DNA of 64,000 nucleotides from Ectobacillus sp. JY-23 (GCF_023022965.1 NZ_CP095462.1:62001-126000), one strand, 5' to 3'. Numbered from the stretch's first letter, positions 44,108 through 54,506 are shown. Program-made: numbers and translations. The notes: a model not told the origin generated them from the sequence alone.

Positions 44108-44218
44108 GTGAAAGTGGCAAAAAATAAAAACTCCAAGAAAAAAGCTACGCCGCAAGCAAAGCCTGTTCAGGCGCAAAAAGCCGCGAGCAAAAACAACAAA
44201 AACAAAAAGAAAAAGTAG
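44108..44218 (+). CDS. Very basic lysine-rich peptide, 36 residues
   Basis: MKVAKNKNSKKKATPQAKPVQ start and NNKNKKKK end; nearly half lysine and no acidic residue. AAAGGA lies four bases before GTG 44108 and ten before GTG 44114, so the start may be either. A terminator follows. Could bind nucleic acid or polyphosphate; that is a guess from charge alone. Confidence 0.5.
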   Translation: MKVAKNKNSKKKATPQAKPVQAQKAASKNNKNKKKK

Positions 44219-44252
44219 CAGAAGCTACCTTGCATTCTATAGTCTATACAAT

Positions 44253-44282
44253 CAGGTGTCCTGTAGTTTAGGACACCTTTTA
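44253..44282. terminator. Intrinsic terminator
   Basis: AGGTGTCCT / AGGACACCT, seven-base loop, TTTTA tail. Confidence 0.8.
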
Positions 44283-44283
44283 C

Positions 44284-45201
44284 TTAGTTTGAGATAACAC
44301 CAGGTTCAATAGTAAGTGTTCGGCTTTGTCCGTTCATAGTGGCATAACTACCTAGAGGAATGCCGATATTGGGTGTACAATGACCAATGGGGAAACCGCT
44401 TAAAATGGGAATACCATACGGGACGATATGTGTGTAAACGATTTCTTCCATAGATAAGGATGGTTTACCATCTGCCTCGCAATCATAAAAATCCGTTAAG
44501 AGAATACCTACGCAATCATCGAATTTGCCTGCAAGGCGCAATTGATTCAGCATACGGTCGATACGATAAGGCACTTCACCAATATCCTCAAGGAGCAAAA
44601 TTTTTCCGCGCGTGTCAATTTCATATTGTGTCCCAAGTGTTGAAAGGAGTACGGTTAAATTACCGCCGATAATAGGCGCCCGCACTGTATGAAAAAAGGG
44701 CGGGTAATCATGTCTGGAAGCTGTTAACGAAATAGAAGTGGGAGAAAACAATTGACTCAAAGAAGAAAACGTCTCATGTGCTACATCTTCGGCACCGCAT
44801 TCTTCCATCATTGGCCCGTGAAATGTAACAAGATCTGCCAATTGATTACATATAATATGTAAAAAGGTAATGTCACTATAACCCCAAAAGATTTTTGGTT
44901 GTCTTTGAAGTGGTTCGAAGTCTAAATAAGGAAGTAAACGTGCACTGCCGTAGCCACCGCGCGAACAAAAAATCGCCTTAATATTAGGATTTGTGATGGC
45001 TTCTTGCAAATCAGCAAGACGCAGCGCATCTTCTCCTGCTAAAAAACCATTTTGACGAAACATATTATCACCGAGTTTGACATGTAACCCCATCTCTTCT
45101 AGGCGCAGTTTCATTCGCATTACTCGTTCCTTATTCACCGGTCCTGCTGGTGCGACAATCATTACAGTATCACCGCTTTGTAACATATGTGGTTTGTTCA
45201 T
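44284..45201 (-). CDS. S66-family LD-carboxypeptidase
   Basis: 305 residues. Nucleophile Ser in GYSDIT after FCSRGGYGSARLL, Glu in LLEDIGE and His in FPIGHC form the Ser-Glu-His triad of the LdcA/YkfA family, which removes the terminal D-residue from tetrapeptides during murein recycling. No signal peptide, so cytosolic. Confidence 0.9.
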   Translation of the reverse strand: MNKPHMLQSGDTVMIVAPAGPVNKERVMRMKLRLEEMGLHVKLGDNMFRQNGFLAGEDALRLADLQEAITNPNIKAIFCSRGGYGSARLLPYLDFEPLQRQPKIFWGYSDITFLHIICNQLADLVTFHGPMMEECGAEDVAHETFSSLSQLFSPTSISLTASRHDYPPFFHTVRAPIIGGNLTVLLSTLGTQYEIDTRGKILLLEDIGEVPYRIDRMLNQLRLAGKFDDCVGILLTDFYDCEADGKPSLSMEEIVYTHIVPYGIPILSGFPIGHCTPNIGIPLGSYATMNGQSRTLTIEPGVISN

Positions 45202-45365
45202 TCTTCTAACTCCTCTGCTGCAATATAAGTTTCATCTCATTTTATTCAAGATGTAAAAGGTTTTTTCCTGTACGCACAGAATTGTTTCTAAAAGGTACTT
45301 ATATGGGGATAACAGAAGAAGCACGACGTGAAGTAGAGATATTATACGAAATGATCTCCTAATAT

Positions 45366-45400
45366 AAAAAAGCCTGAGGCAAGCGCCTCAAGCTTAGTTC
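45366..45400 (-). terminator. Terminator of the dlt operon
   Basis: On the minus strand AAGCTTGAGGC, loop GCTT, GCCTCAGGCTT and T6; one bulged base. Confidence 0.75.
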
Positions 45401-46572
45401 GTTATGTGGTGGAACTGTTTTAGTGATTCATTCAGATGAACCCAGCCCTTCCAGCCGATGTGAATGGTATCCTTCATGAAATATGTGTCGTATTCATGGG
45501 CAGAAAAGTCGGCGACAGGGAAACCGTCTTTTTCAATAAAGTGACGGATCTTTTGATAATAAACGTAGCGGCGTTCTTTCGGAAACTCCGCATAGTCATA
45601 CCAAGGACCATTTACTGGAATAGAAATAAACAACGCCTTGGTGTTATTTTGTTTTAGTAAATCTAAAATCATTTGCAAATCCTCATACTCAGGCGATTGA
45701 TCATATGATTCTATTGCTTTGTAGCCTTTGAGCTCGGAAAGCTTTGGTGCAATTTTATGCTGGTAATATTTGTCCACAATACCAAACTCATTAGAGCGTG
45801 ATTCCTGAGCACCTGTTTCCTCCGCACGAGCAGATAGCTGCTCAAGTGACAAACCCTTCAAAGAACCATCTGTATTGGGTTTTCGTTTCTTATCGTTTGT
45901 TAATGCATTCACGATATCCTTACGCTCTAGCACGTTTTTATACGTGTAGGCAAATGGCTTCATAACATCGGCTTTACATGTGCGAACAAAGTCATCATGC
46001 ACTAACCCCTCAAGCATAGTAGTTAATAATTTGTCTTGTCTGACAACTTCAAATTTAAGAAGACGTTTCGCCGCTTTTTTCTTCATTTTTGGTGTTAAAT
46101 TACTGTTGAAAACAAAGTCATATGCCTGTAATGCCGAGAAGTTAGGTGAAAAGTGTGCATCGTCTAATCCCTGTTTAATAAACCATTGAGGTGACAGGAT
46201 AAATACAATGCGTTTATTTTTTATTTCATCTGATGTTGCTGCCAAACTTAAAAAATGAACAAGAGACTGTGTACCACCACGGCCAATCAGGTAAGGCGTA
46301 AAGCCTTCCGGATTGATTTTGAAATAGTTGGAAGGGTGGTATACATCCAGTCGTGACAGTTCAGATGAACCGTATAATGGTAAGTATTTGTGGTCTTGTA
46401 ACATTTTCTTTTGTATCGCGGTTCCTTGGAACACATCCGTATTCAAAGAGGTTGCTGCTTGTTCCACTTTATCACTATTAATTAAAGGGAATAAGTACTG
46501 CACAGGCATAAACAGTAGTATGCCAAACAGAGCTAGCGCTAAAAGAAAAGGACCGAATTTCGGGTGTTTCAT
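45394..46572 (-). CDS. dltD: D-alanyl-lipoteichoic acid biosynthesis protein DltD
   Basis: 392 residues. One N-terminal membrane anchor (about 9-31), then an SGNH-like extracellular domain with [11 protein letters not shown] (nucleophile Ser) and [11 protein letters not shown] (Asp-x-x-His). Acts on the outer face with DltB and DltX in moving D-alanine to teichoic acid. Start overlaps the dltC stop by four bases. Confidence 0.95.
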   Translation of the reverse strand: MKHPKFGPFLLALALFGILLFMPVQYLFPLINSDKVEQAATSLNTDVFQGTAIQKKMLQDHKYLPLYGSSELSRLDVYHPSNYFKINPEGFTPYLIGRGGTQSLVHFLSLAATSDEIKNKRIVFILSPQWFIKQGLDDAHFSPNFSALQAYDFVFNSNLTPKMKKKAAKRLLKFEVVRQDKLLTTMLEGLVHDDFVRTCKADVMKPFAYTYKNVLERKDIVNALTNDKKRKPNTDGSLKGLSLEQLSARAEETGAQESRSNEFGIVDKYYQHKIAPKLSELKGYKAIESYDQSPEYEDLQMILDLLKQNNTKALFISIPVNGPWYDYAEFPKERRYVYYQKIRHFIEKDGFPVADFSAHEYDTYFMKDTIHIGWKGWVHLNESLKQFHHITN

Positions 46573-46808
46573 TTCATGTCAGCCAACTTTTGCACAATCA
46601 TGTTCGGTGTTGCCCATTCATCGCGATCAAAGTCAGAGATAGATACTTCAATGTTCAGACGCTCCTGAATTTCTACAAGCAATGTTACTGTTCCAAACGA
46701 ATCAAGAATACCTTCTTCAAATAAAAGAATATCCGGATTTTCTTTTACAATGTCGTTTTCACATACTTCTTCTAATAAGTCTAACACTTGCTCTTTAAAT
46801 TGTGTCAT
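46569..46808 (-). CDS. dltC: D-alanyl carrier protein
   Basis: 79 residues, acyl-carrier fold. The phosphopantetheine is attached to Ser37 in GILDSFGT. Carries D-alanine from DltA to DltB. Precedes dltD with a four-base overlap and follows dltB by 28 bases. Confidence 0.97.
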   Translation of the reverse strand: MTQFKEQVLDLLEEVCENDIVKENPDILLFEEGILDSFGTVTLLVEIQERLNIEVSISDFDRDEWATPNMIVQKLADMK

Positions 46809-46836
46809 GATAGATAGTCTCCTTTTAGGTCAATTG

Positions 46837-47985
46837 TTATAAAAGTTTTCCTGAGAAAATCAAGAAACCGAACGCCACGAAGTGAAAGGTGATAATAATA
46901 GAAACAACAGACATCCACTTGTGCTGCGGCCAAAATTTATGCTTTTTGTTTTTCCGTTCAAACCAATCAAACAGAACAAACAGTAAAGCATGATATAAGC
47001 CGTATACGACATAATGTAGCTGTAAGCCGTGCCAAATGCCCATAAGAAAGAAATTTAAGAAAAACCCAATATTGGATACAACATAGCGATCTTTAATAAT
47101 TTTCTTCTTGGTCATAAAGAACACAAAACGCATATAGACATAATCACGGAACCAGAATGATAGACTCATATGCCAGCGATTCCAAAAGTCTTTAATATTC
47201 CGGCTCACAAATGGTTTATTAAAGTTTTCGGGTGTTTTAATCCCCATTAAATAGCTTACACCGATGGCAAATGCGCTATATCCAGCAAAGTCAAAAAACA
47301 AGTACAAGCTGTAGCCGTACATATAAGTAATTTGTGGAATAAGACTGTCGCCTTTTACTAAATCCGTTAGTAAAATGTATTGATTAATTAAGTAACCAAT
47401 AATGAATTTATACAAAAAACCTTGAAAAATTCTGTTGATTCCCGTATACAAAAATTCGCGATACTCCTCTTTAGACGGTGTATGCGCAATATCTTTTTGG
47501 AAACGGCGATATCGATCAATCGGACCAGATGTAATGGTCGGGAAGAACAATAAAAAGCGTAGGAAGTCATACAAGGATAATTCTTTGATTTGCCCATCTC
47601 GAATTTCCATAATCATTTGTACAGCTTTGAATGTTAAATAGGAAATTCCTAAAAATCCAATGGCGCTAATGTCCGATAAAAATGGAATTACTTTCACAAG
47701 CACGAGCGGCAAAATTGATAGAATAACAGCGCCATAAAATCTGCCCGTTGTATTATTTTGCTTACGAAGTTGCAAATACCCCTTCACAAGACAAGTTTGC
47801 CATACGGTAAATGTAATAAGAGAAAAAGCCTGCACTGGCTTACCGCCAAAAATAATCGCCAATATCACAATCGTTACAATAGAGTTATATGTTCGTAAAG
47901 AATGACCGCGCAGTCCCGCGATGATAGATGGCGCTAAAAGCAACGCCACAATAACAAAGAAGTAAAAGGTTGCGTAAGGTGTCAT
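46837..47985 (-). CDS. dltB: MBOAT-family D-alanyl transferase DltB
   Basis: 382 residues with about eleven membrane segments. The catalytic histidine of the MBOAT family is in [18 protein letters not shown], and the region [23 protein letters not shown] is the conserved DltB face that docks DltC. Start overlaps the dltA stop by four bases. Confidence 0.96.
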   Translation of the reverse strand: MTPYATFYFFVIVALLLAPSIIAGLRGHSLRTYNSIVTIVILAIIFGGKPVQAFSLITFTVWQTCLVKGYLQLRKQNNTTGRFYGAVILSILPLVLVKVIPFLSDISAIGFLGISYLTFKAVQMIMEIRDGQIKELSLYDFLRFLLFFPTITSGPIDRYRRFQKDIAHTPSKEEYREFLYTGINRIFQGFLYKFIIGYLINQYILLTDLVKGDSLIPQITYMYGYSLYLFFDFAGYSAFAIGVSYLMGIKTPENFNKPFVSRNIKDFWNRWHMSLSFWFRDYVYMRFVFFMTKKKIIKDRYVVSNIGFFLNFFLMGIWHGLQLHYVVYGLYHALLFVLFDWFERKNKKHKFWPQHKWMSVVSIIITFHFVAFGFLIFSGKLL

Positions 47986-49475
47986 GACGTAACCTCACTC
48001 ATCAGCTTCTTGCGATCGGCTTTTCCATTCGGTGTCATAGGAATAGATGACTGATACACAAACTTTCTTGGAATCATGTAATTTGGAAGCAAAGAAGCTA
48101 CCTCTTTTTTGATGGCGGAAGTAAGTTGAAACTCTTTTGCAAATGTATGATCTTCCGGTACAATGACTGCCAACAAGTGGTCGTATTTTCCATCTTTTTG
48201 AATTGGTAAAACCACAACCGACTTCACATAGATACTGCTGCGCAGGTGATGTTCGATTTCCTCAAGTTCCATGCGGTAACCGTGTAGTTTAATTTGGAAA
48301 TCCAAACGACCATTGTAAAATAATAAGCCATCCATCATATAACCAGCGTCGCCTGTTTTGTATGCACGTTCCCCATTGATGACAGTAAAGGCTTTTTCTG
48401 TTAACTCAGGACTACCAAGGTAGCCAGTGCTGACACTTGGTCCCACAATCACAATTTCCCCTTTTTCACCTTCAGCTGCAATAGTACCATCTTCTTTTAG
48501 AATGAGAATGCGGCAATCTGATTTACAGCGACCCACAGGCAATGATTGATACTGGTCGAGAATTTCTTTTGTCACTTCAATTTCTGTTACGGCAACAGTG
48601 GCTTCTGTTGGTCCGTATGTGTTCATAATGCGTGCGTTTGGAAAGCGCTCGGATAACTGGCGCGCCACATTATTTGACAAAACCTCTCCGCAGAACAAAA
48701 ATGTTCTTAAAGAAGGAAGCATTTGTGCGTTAAAGCCAGGCTCCATTAGACACATTTCTGCAAAGGAAGGCGTTGATGTCCATACTTCCGTTCCTGATGC
48801 CGCCAACGAAGCGAACAATTCTTTTGGTTTGGCGATCATATCTTTATCGATTGCCCAAATCGTACCTCCTGTTACTAATGAAGGGTATAAATCCATAACA
48901 GATAAGTCAAATGAGAATGGTGCTTGGTTTAAAAACATCTTCCCAGTACCAAGATCAAAATCAGATGTCATCCAATCCGTGAAGCTTGTTAGGCAGCTAT
49001 GTGTAATTTGTACGCCTTTTGGGTTTCCTGTGCTTCCTGACGTATAAATAATATAGAAGTTTTTATCATTTTCTTGTCTCATAGGTGCGGGCTTATCTGT
49101 CATAAACAAAGCTTTTAAAGAATCTCCTGCTTTCACAGTAAGCGGTACGTCTGGTGCATCAGAAACCGCAAGCATGAGCTTTGCACCAGAGTTTTGCGCA
49201 ATGCGAAGAACACGTTCTGTCGGAATGGATGTATCAACTGGAATATATGCATGACCGGCTTTGACGCATGCTAGAAAGGATACAATCATTTCAGGCTGCA
49301 TATGGCCATATACCATAATAGGCGCATCATCACTGTACTGTTCTGCAATCCAATGTGCAAGCGAATCAGAGTAGGCTTGAAGCTCTCCATATGTTAATGT
49401 GCGATCGCGCCATATAAACGCGGGTGTATCAGGTTGTGTGAAAGCCCACTGATTAATTTTTTCTAGTAAACTCAT
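47982..49475 (-). CDS. dltA: D-alanine--D-alanyl carrier protein ligase
   Basis: 497 residues of the adenylate-forming superfamily. [11 protein letters not shown] phosphate loop, [10 protein letters not shown], and the C-terminal lysine in [10 protein letters not shown]. Activates D-alanine as AMP ester and loads it onto DltC. AGGTGGG precedes the ATG. 12 bases after dltX. Confidence 0.97.
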   Translation of the reverse strand: MSLLEKINQWAFTQPDTPAFIWRDRTLTYGELQAYSDSLAHWIAEQYSDDAPIMVYGHMQPEMIVSFLACVKAGHAYIPVDTSIPTERVLRIAQNSGAKLMLAVSDAPDVPLTVKAGDSLKALFMTDKPAPMRQENDKNFYIIYTSGSTGNPKGVQITHSCLTSFTDWMTSDFDLGTGKMFLNQAPFSFDLSVMDLYPSLVTGGTIWAIDKDMIAKPKELFASLAASGTEVWTSTPSFAEMCLMEPGFNAQMLPSLRTFLFCGEVLSNNVARQLSERFPNARIMNTYGPTEATVAVTEIEVTKEILDQYQSLPVGRCKSDCRILILKEDGTIAAEGEKGEIVIVGPSVSTGYLGSPELTEKAFTVINGERAYKTGDAGYMMDGLLFYNGRLDFQIKLHGYRMELEEIEHHLRSSIYVKSVVVLPIQKDGKYDHLLAVIVPEDHTFAKEFQLTSAIKKEVASLLPNYMIPRKFVYQSSIPMTPNGKADRKKLMSEVTS

Positions 49476-49487
49476 ATTTTATCCCAC

Positions 49488-49634
49488 CTAAAACTCGTTA
49501 TAAATAAAGGTACTTGTATTTGTGTCGGTAAATCCGTACAACCAAAGAAGTCCAAGCAGAATTCCAAGGTAATACAGTGTTTTACAAAACCATTGTACAG
49601 TAGGTCTATTCCATAGTGCTTTTACTGCCTTCAT
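49488..49634 (-). CDS. dltX: Teichoic acid D-Ala incorporation-associated protein DltX
   Basis: 48 residues: MKAVKALWNRPTVQWFCKTL, one membrane segment (YYLGILLGLLWLYGF) and a short outside tail ending FIYNEF, the conserved DltX end. AGGAGG is five bases before the ATG. First gene of dltXABCD and easily missed because of its size. Confidence 0.92.
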   Translation of the reverse strand: MKAVKALWNRPTVQWFCKTLYYLGILLGLLWLYGFTDTNTSTFIYNEF

Positions 49635-49655
49635 ATGTTCCTCCTATTTTGTTCG

Positions 49656-49674
49656 TTTGTACATAAAGTACAAA
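49656..49674. promoter_or_regulatory. Inverted repeat upstream of dltX
   Basis: TTTGTAC-ATAAA-GTACAAA, seven-base perfect arms, 22-40 bases before the dltX ATG. Could be an operator or a leader hairpin. The rest of the 260-base divergent region shows no certain promoter. Confidence 0.4.
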
Positions 49675-49897
49675 AATCCCATCATTTGGATAAGGGGAGA
49701 AGTGTTCTTTTCTGATAGTAGCATTAATAGAAAAAAAAGAAAATCCTTTCTGTAACATTTTTGATGTTGACATTTACAATAACAATAGAAAGGAAAAAGG
49801 AAAGAAATCCAGAAACAGTATAGTACATGTATGAATAAAAGTATATGGATGATGAAAATTTTACAATTTCAACACAATTCAAAAGGAGTTGATAACA

Positions 49898-51052
49898 ATG
49901 GAACAATCTATTCATTCAGAACGGCTAATTAAGTGGCGCCGTTTTATGCACGCCAATCCAGAACTATCCTTTCAAGAAGTAAACACATCGCAATTTGTTT
50001 ACGACACCCTATGTTCATTTGATGGACTAGAGGTTTCCAGACCTACCCCATACAGTGTGATGGCGGTACTTAAAGGCGCAAAGCCTGGAAAAACAATCGG
50101 ACTTCGGGCTGATATGGATGCCCTTCCTATTCAGGAAGAAAACGAAACATCTTATAAATCAAGCGTGCCGGGTGTTATGCATGCATGTGGACATGATGGT
50201 CATACAGCTATTTTGTTAGAAACCGCCTGTGTTCTATCGCAACATAAAGATGAGGTCGCGGGAGAAGTTCGTTTTTTCTTTCAACATGCTGAGGAGCAAT
50301 TTCCGGGTGGGGGAGAAGAAATGGTGGAAGCAGGTGTGATGGAAGGGGTAGATGCGGTAATTGGTCTTCATCTTATGTCTGGACTACCTACTGGTAAAGT
50401 TGGAATTGCATATGGACCGATGATGGCAGCACCTGATGTATTTGAAATTGTAATTCAAGGAAAGGGTGGACATGCGGCGCATCCGCAAGAGACAGTTGAT
50501 CCTATCGTGATAGGCGCACAAATCATTTCCAATTTACAACACATTGTTTCTAGAAATACGGATGCCTTTAAGCAGCGTGTAGTATCGGTGACGCAGTTCA
50601 ATGCAGGAACAGCTGATAACATCATACCGGATACCGCTTTTTTATTGGGGACGGTGCGTTGTTTTGATGATGACTTGCGCAAAGATGCAGAGCAACGTAT
50701 TGAACAGATGATACAAGGAATTACGGATGCCCACGGAGCAACCTATACATATGATTACCGCTACGGCTATAGACCAGTGATTAACGAAGAAACCATCACA
50801 AAAGTAGTAGAACAAAGCGCCCTAGAGTTGTTTGGAAAAGAGGATGTGACATATGTATCTCCTTCAATGGGCGGAGAGGATTTTTCCGCGTTTTTACAAA
50901 AAGCAAAGGGATGCTTCTTTAAACTTGGTTCAGGTAATCCAGAAAAGGGCACAAATTACCCACATCATCACCCGCGTTTTGATATTGATGAAGATGCGCT
51001 CCCACTTGGTGTCCAAATGTTTCTGCGCGTTGTAAAAAATCTGAATTCGTAA
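49898..51052 (+). CDS. M20-family amidohydrolase
   Basis: 384 residues. GLRADMDALPIQEE, HACGHDGHTA, HAEEQFPGGGEEM and GEDFSAF hold the metal ligands and catalytic Glu of the hippurate-hydrolase/AmhX/YhaA type. Cleaves N-acyl amino acids or similar amides; exact substrate unknown. AAGGAG is nine bases before ATG 49898. Monocistronic. Confidence 0.9.
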   Translation: MEQSIHSERLIKWRRFMHANPELSFQEVNTSQFVYDTLCSFDGLEVSRPTPYSVMAVLKGAKPGKTIGLRADMDALPIQEENETSYKSSVPGVMHACGHDGHTAILLETACVLSQHKDEVAGEVRFFFQHAEEQFPGGGEEMVEAGVMEGVDAVIGLHLMSGLPTGKVGIAYGPMMAAPDVFEIVIQGKGGHAAHPQETVDPIVIGAQIISNLQHIVSRNTDAFKQRVVSVTQFNAGTADNIIPDTAFLLGTVRCFDDDLRKDAEQRIEQMIQGITDAHGATYTYDYRYGYRPVINEETITKVVEQSALELFGKEDVTYVSPSMGGEDFSAFLQKAKGCFFKLGSGNPEKGTNYPHHHPRFDIDEDALPLGVQMFLRVVKNLNS

Positions 51053-51053
51053 A

Positions 51054-51086
51054 AGAAGACTCTGGTTACCAGAGTCTTTTTCGCAT
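51054..51086 (+). terminator. Intrinsic terminator
   Basis: AAGACTCTGGT / ACCAGAGTCTT with T-run. Confidence 0.88.
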
Positions 51087-51097
51087 AGAAACATAAA

Positions 51098-51124
51098 AAG
51101 GACGGCTACAAGAGTAGCCGCCAA
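51098..51124 (-). terminator. Terminator on the minus strand
   Basis: GGCGGCTAC-TCTT-GTAGCCGTCC followed by T5; probably ends the small membrane gene at 51234, 110 bases upstream of it. Confidence 0.7.
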
Positions 51125-51233
51125 AACCGGACTGGAGAGGGTTGAAAAAACTATGTCCACTAGTAATGATATGCTTGGCTACTAGAAAAGCTTGTACATT
51201 TGCCTTATATTCGAAAAATAGGCGCACTGAAGT

Positions 51234-51401
51234 TCATTGTAAATAGGAAATAAGCAGGACAATAAAAATAATTCCAAACACAACAGTTCCCATTAATAAT
51301 GGAGATAGATGAGGAGGCTCTTCCTTTCTAACATCCTGTCGATAACCAGGTGAAATTTCAGCTGCATACTCTTCTTGATGAGACTGATCAGTGTGATCCA
51401 T
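51234..51401 (-). CDS. Small tail-anchored membrane protein, 55 residues
   Basis: MDHTDQSHQEEYAAEISPGY, a hydrophilic acidic N-terminus, then one C-terminal membrane segment (LLMGTVVFGIIFIVLLISYL). AAAGGAG is seven bases before the ATG. Function not recognised. Confidence 0.65.
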   Translation of the reverse strand: MDHTDQSHQEEYAAEISPGYRQDVRKEEPPHLSPLLMGTVVFGIIFIVLLISYLQ

Positions 51402-51761
51402 TTGGTTTTCTCCTTTTTTCACTTAGCATTGGCTAATCAAATAATCTTTATACATTTCAAGGAGAAAATACCTTATCTTAATTTCTTTATGAAAAAATAT
51501 AGGAGAAAAGAAGGGAAAAGATTATTTTTCAGAGAATTAAGAATAATAAAAATACTTTCGGGAGAGGCGATGTGTAAAGAGAATACATGAAGTGGACGAT
51601 ACGAGGTGAACTTTCCTGTTATAAATGAGAAAGCTGTATAACGAAGTGTGATGATTTAGAAACCAACACGTATATATCAGTATTAGGGACTATATAAAAC
51701 AAATCGAGATGATCAAATGTACTCGGTTCGGATGTCAGTACAAGCAAGGGGAGATGAAAAT
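51402..51761. other. 360-base AT-rich stretch without a clear gene
   Basis: Only short frames without ribosome sites are visible; no strong hairpin or known motif seen. Confidence 0.45.
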
Positions 51762-51992
51762 ATGGATATGGAAGAAAAAATCAAAAGGCTAGAAAAGAGA
51801 ATTGCCCACTTGGAATCATCCCAGTTGTACCAATATAGAAGATCTAATACGAAAAAAACAACTTTAGTTACAGTGTATATCGTAATCAGTTTGTTTTTGC
51901 TGTACAGTGTCATTGGTATCTTATCTAATCATAACATAAATTTCGGTACGTTTTTTCCTGAATCTCATCATTACCAGCAACCAATAGAGTAA
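51762..51992 (+). CDS. Small coiled-coil membrane protein, 76 residues
   Basis: MDMEEKIKRLEKRIAHLESSQ forms a short coiled coil, followed by a basic stretch and a membrane segment (LVTVYIVISLFLLYSVIGIL), then a short tail. GGGGAG precedes the ATG at about seven bases. Ends in a terminator. Family not recognised. Confidence 0.65.
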   Translation: MDMEEKIKRLEKRIAHLESSQLYQYRRSNTKKTTLVTVYIVISLFLLYSVIGILSNHNINFGTFFPESHHYQQPIE

Positions 51993-51994
51993 AT

Positions 51995-52028
51995 AAAAGC
52001 ATTGTCCAAAGTAGGACAATGCTTTTAT
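51995..52028. terminator. Bidirectional terminator
   Basis: AAAAGCATTGTCC / GGACAATGCTTTT, six-base loop. Confidence 0.88.
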
Positions 52029-52035
52029 CAAGTCG

Positions 52036-52431
52036 TTAATAAGTCAGGCATTGTGCAAGTACCCAACCGATAGACAGAGATAGTAACAGTATCATAATAC
52101 CAACAGCTTTGTTATCAGCCTCAATGGCATCTTTAATACTAAAGCGAATTGTAACGAGTTCTGCTAAGTAAAAAAAGATGATTTGCGCTACAATGCCGAT
52201 GGTACCCCATAGCAACATATCTGTAATGGAAACAGAGTTAGCAATGGCTGAACCTAGAACAAACGCCAAACCAAGGAGTTTACCTCCAAGTGACATTGCA
52301 GCTGCTTGATTCCCTTTACCAATAAGTTTAAATTCTTTTGTTGATGTGGTAATTTCAAACATTAGTAAACCAACAAATAACATTGCAATGCCAATACCTG
52401 CATAAGAGAGAAAATTTAAAATTAGTTCCAT
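52036..52431 (-). CDS. DUF350-family membrane protein
   Basis: 131 residues with four hydrophobic segments in the paired arrangement of DUF350 (YjfL-type) proteins: ILNFLSYAGIGIAMLF, NQAAAMSLGGKLLGLAFVLG, MLLWGTIGIVAQIIFFYLAE, KAVGIMILLLSLSIGW. Function unknown. AAAGGAG is twelve bases before the ATG, rather far. Confidence 0.78.
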   Translation of the reverse strand: MELILNFLSYAGIGIAMLFVGLLMFEITTSTKEFKLIGKGNQAAAMSLGGKLLGLAFVLGSAIANSVSITDMLLWGTIGIVAQIIFFYLAELVTIRFSIKDAIEADNKAVGIMILLLSLSIGWVLAQCLTY

Positions 52432-52647
52432 AGTATGTAAGAACTCCTTTCTTGATTTACTACTATCATAGCATAGTAGATGGAAGAAAAAGAATATTTT
52501 TCATAATTTCAGTATATGCCCCTTCATATGTAAATATATGAAGGCTGTTCATAAAAGAAATGCCCCTTTAGAGGGAGTGGATAAGTGCATATACCAATGA
52601 TTAGAGTGCAACTAAATAAATAATTATGAATTCGGGAGTGTCTATTG

Positions 52648-54144
52648 ATGAAAAAAACATTGTTGGTGGTGGCTACATCTGTAGCTTTGTTATTTCCAGC
52701 TGGAGGCGTATCTGCAAGTGAAGCGACGATTAGAGGTGCGCATGATATAAAAGTAACGGTATTTGACGGAGCAAACGGGAATTGGTTAACCACAAAAAAT
52801 CCAGTTCAATATGAAGTCGCAGCAGGAAACGGTAATGTTGGATTAGTGCCATATAATTGGGGCAATAAGGAAGCCGGAACAGGCTGGTATCACATGTACA
52901 AGCCTGCAGCAGTAACAGGAACACAAGTAAATGGTGCATTTGATGATGCCCGTTTTGTACTTCGCATTCCGGACCATTGGAATGGTAAGCTTGTTGTGGC
53001 AGGGATACCAGGTACAAGAAATGAAACCTCTACCGATCTGCTGTTTAGTGACTTTGTCTTGGAAAAAGGCTATGCATTTGCCGCAATTGATAAAGGAACG
53101 ACAGGTGATACAGACCCGACAGATCCGCTGGCCAAAGCTAAAAATGCGCTTGTTAGTGAGGATGATAGTATCGTAGAGTGGAACGAGCGCTTTCGCCAGG
53201 TGACAAAAGCAGCACAAAATTATTTAGTGAACCATTATGAAGAAAAACTCATTTCACCAAGCGATAAAAATCCGGCAGCCAAACTGGTAAGACCATTCCA
53301 TCGTGTTCCAACATATGCTCTGGGAATTTCTAATGGCGGTTATGTTGTGCGGTATGCCCTGGAGCATGATAAACCAAACATTACGAAAGAATTTCCTTTG
53401 TTTGATGGTGGTTTGGACTGGGAAGGTGTGATGTGGCGTGCTAAGGACCCGAATCTTATTACGTCATTAACACAAACTGTAAACAATGCTGAAAAAGCAA
53501 TTTACGGGGTAGGAGAAGAGAAAGAACGAGCAATTCAAAATATGTATGCGGCTGGTGTACCAAGAGGAAGTGAAAAACTTTGGGCATATCACGACCAAGT
53601 GTATTGGTTTTTAACACTTAACACATATCGAGACGAACTTGATCCAACAGCGCCGGGACATATTGACTGGCGAAACTATATTAGTTTCATCAATGGTGTA
53701 CGTGATCGCAGCTATGACTACATTTTCCAAAATTATGACTTTATGAGTCGATTAAATCTTGTGGAAAAAGATGTGAAGCGTATTGAAAATACAGGGAACA
53801 TCAATGTGCCCCTCATTAGCATTACTGGTTCATGGGATGCACTCATATATCCGTCTGTTCATGCCGAGGGATATCGTGACCTTGTGAAACGGGCTGGTAA
53901 AGAGCATCTTCACCGCCTGTATACTATTGAAAAAGGAAACCACGTTGACAGCTTAGTATGGAGTGCTGTGGACGGAACAAAGGAAATGCAGCCATTATTG
54001 CCATATGTATACCAATCGTTTGATCTTCTTGTAGATTGGGTTGAAAATAAGAAAAAAGCACCGGATAGCCAGACGATTACAGCACCTGCAGGTAGCACAA
54101 ATATCATTGATTTAAAAACAGGCGCAGAAGTGGCGCCGCGCTAA
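52648..54144 (+). CDS. Secreted alpha/beta hydrolase, possible polyester-oligomer hydrolase
   Basis: 498 residues with an N-terminal signal peptide (hydrophobic residues 4-20, likely cut after VSA at 24). Nucleophile elbow GISNGG puts Ser228; later [12 protein letters not shown] and EKGNHVDS offer Asp and His. Length and layout recall 3-hydroxybutyrate-oligomer hydrolases and tannase-like esterases, but I cannot assign a substrate. TTG-ATG at the start; GGGAG favours ATG 52648. Monocistronic with a perfect terminator. Confidence 0.7.
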   Translation: MKKTLLVVATSVALLFPAGGVSASEATIRGAHDIKVTVFDGANGNWLTTKNPVQYEVAAGNGNVGLVPYNWGNKEAGTGWYHMYKPAAVTGTQVNGAFDDARFVLRIPDHWNGKLVVAGIPGTRNETSTDLLFSDFVLEKGYAFAAIDKGTTGDTDPTDPLAKAKNALVSEDDSIVEWNERFRQVTKAAQNYLVNHYEEKLISPSDKNPAAKLVRPFHRVPTYALGISNGGYVVRYALEHDKPNITKEFPLFDGGLDWEGVMWRAKDPNLITSLTQTVNNAEKAIYGVGEEKERAIQNMYAAGVPRGSEKLWAYHDQVYWFLTLNTYRDELDPTAPGHIDWRNYISFINGVRDRSYDYIFQNYDFMSRLNLVEKDVKRIENTGNINVPLISITGSWDALIYPSVHAEGYRDLVKRAGKEHLHRLYTIEKGNHVDSLVWSAVDGTKEMQPLLPYVYQSFDLLVDWVENKKKAPDSQTITAPAGSTNIIDLKTGAEVAPR

Positions 54145-54147
54145 ACA

Positions 54148-54184
54148 GTAAGACCGAACACGAACATGTTCGGTCTTTTTTGAT
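54148..54184 (+). terminator. Strong terminator
   Basis: AAGACCGAACA / TGTTCGGTCTT with CGAACA loop and T6. Confidence 0.92.
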
Positions 54185-54232
54185 TAGCAACATGTTAGAT
54201 ATTATCCAGTTTCAGTGACTAGATTCTTAAAT

Positions 54233-54375
54233 CAAGGCTCTTTTCTAAAAGATTGTTGTTTTTAGATAGGTTTCTTCGTTTCAGGTTGGTTGGAGCGGAA
54301 ATCAACCACTCGTCACTATTTGTTATATAGTAACAAAGTTTGCGAAAACAGCCTAAATCAAAGAGCCTTTCATTC
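54233..54375. repeat. Intergenic element bounded by inverted repeats
   Basis: AAGGCTCTTT near 54234 and AAAGAGCCTT near 54359 form 10-base perfect terminal inverted repeats. Inside are GGAGCGGAAATCAACC and a small ACTAT/ATAGT hairpin. Shares phrases with 19040-19138. Looks like a small non-coding repeat. Confidence 0.45.
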
Positions 54376-54438
54376 ATGAAGAGAAGTGTCTTCACTTTTC
54401 TTATCCTGCAGCATGCAGTAATAAAAAGCAGACATACC

Positions 54439-54496
54439 TTGACATATGATTACGCTTTCATTTATAATATGAATGTAGTTAAGTTAACCGTTTAAC
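54439..54496 (+). promoter_or_regulatory. Consensus promoter and LacI-type operator of the thuA operon
   Basis: TTGACA (54439-54444), 18-base spacer, TATAAT (54463-54468), both perfect. GTTAACCGTTTAAC (54483-54496) is a central-CG palindrome of LacI-family type, just after the start of transcription. The spacer also contains TGATTACGCTTTCA, a weak cre-like match (12 of 14). Confidence 0.75.
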
Positions 54497-54506
54497 CGGA
54501 GGTTTT

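Noticed and set aside
45302-45361. 19-codon ORF MGITEEARREVEILYEMIS between LD-carboxypeptidase and dltD
   Set aside because: Only a weak AAAAGG ahead of the ATG, no promoter or terminator of its own; may be a remnant but not supportable.
51375-51590. 71-codon rightward ORF overlapping the small tail-anchored protein gene
   Set aside because: Antisense to a better supported gene at its start, no ribosome site, composition typical of AT-rich noise.
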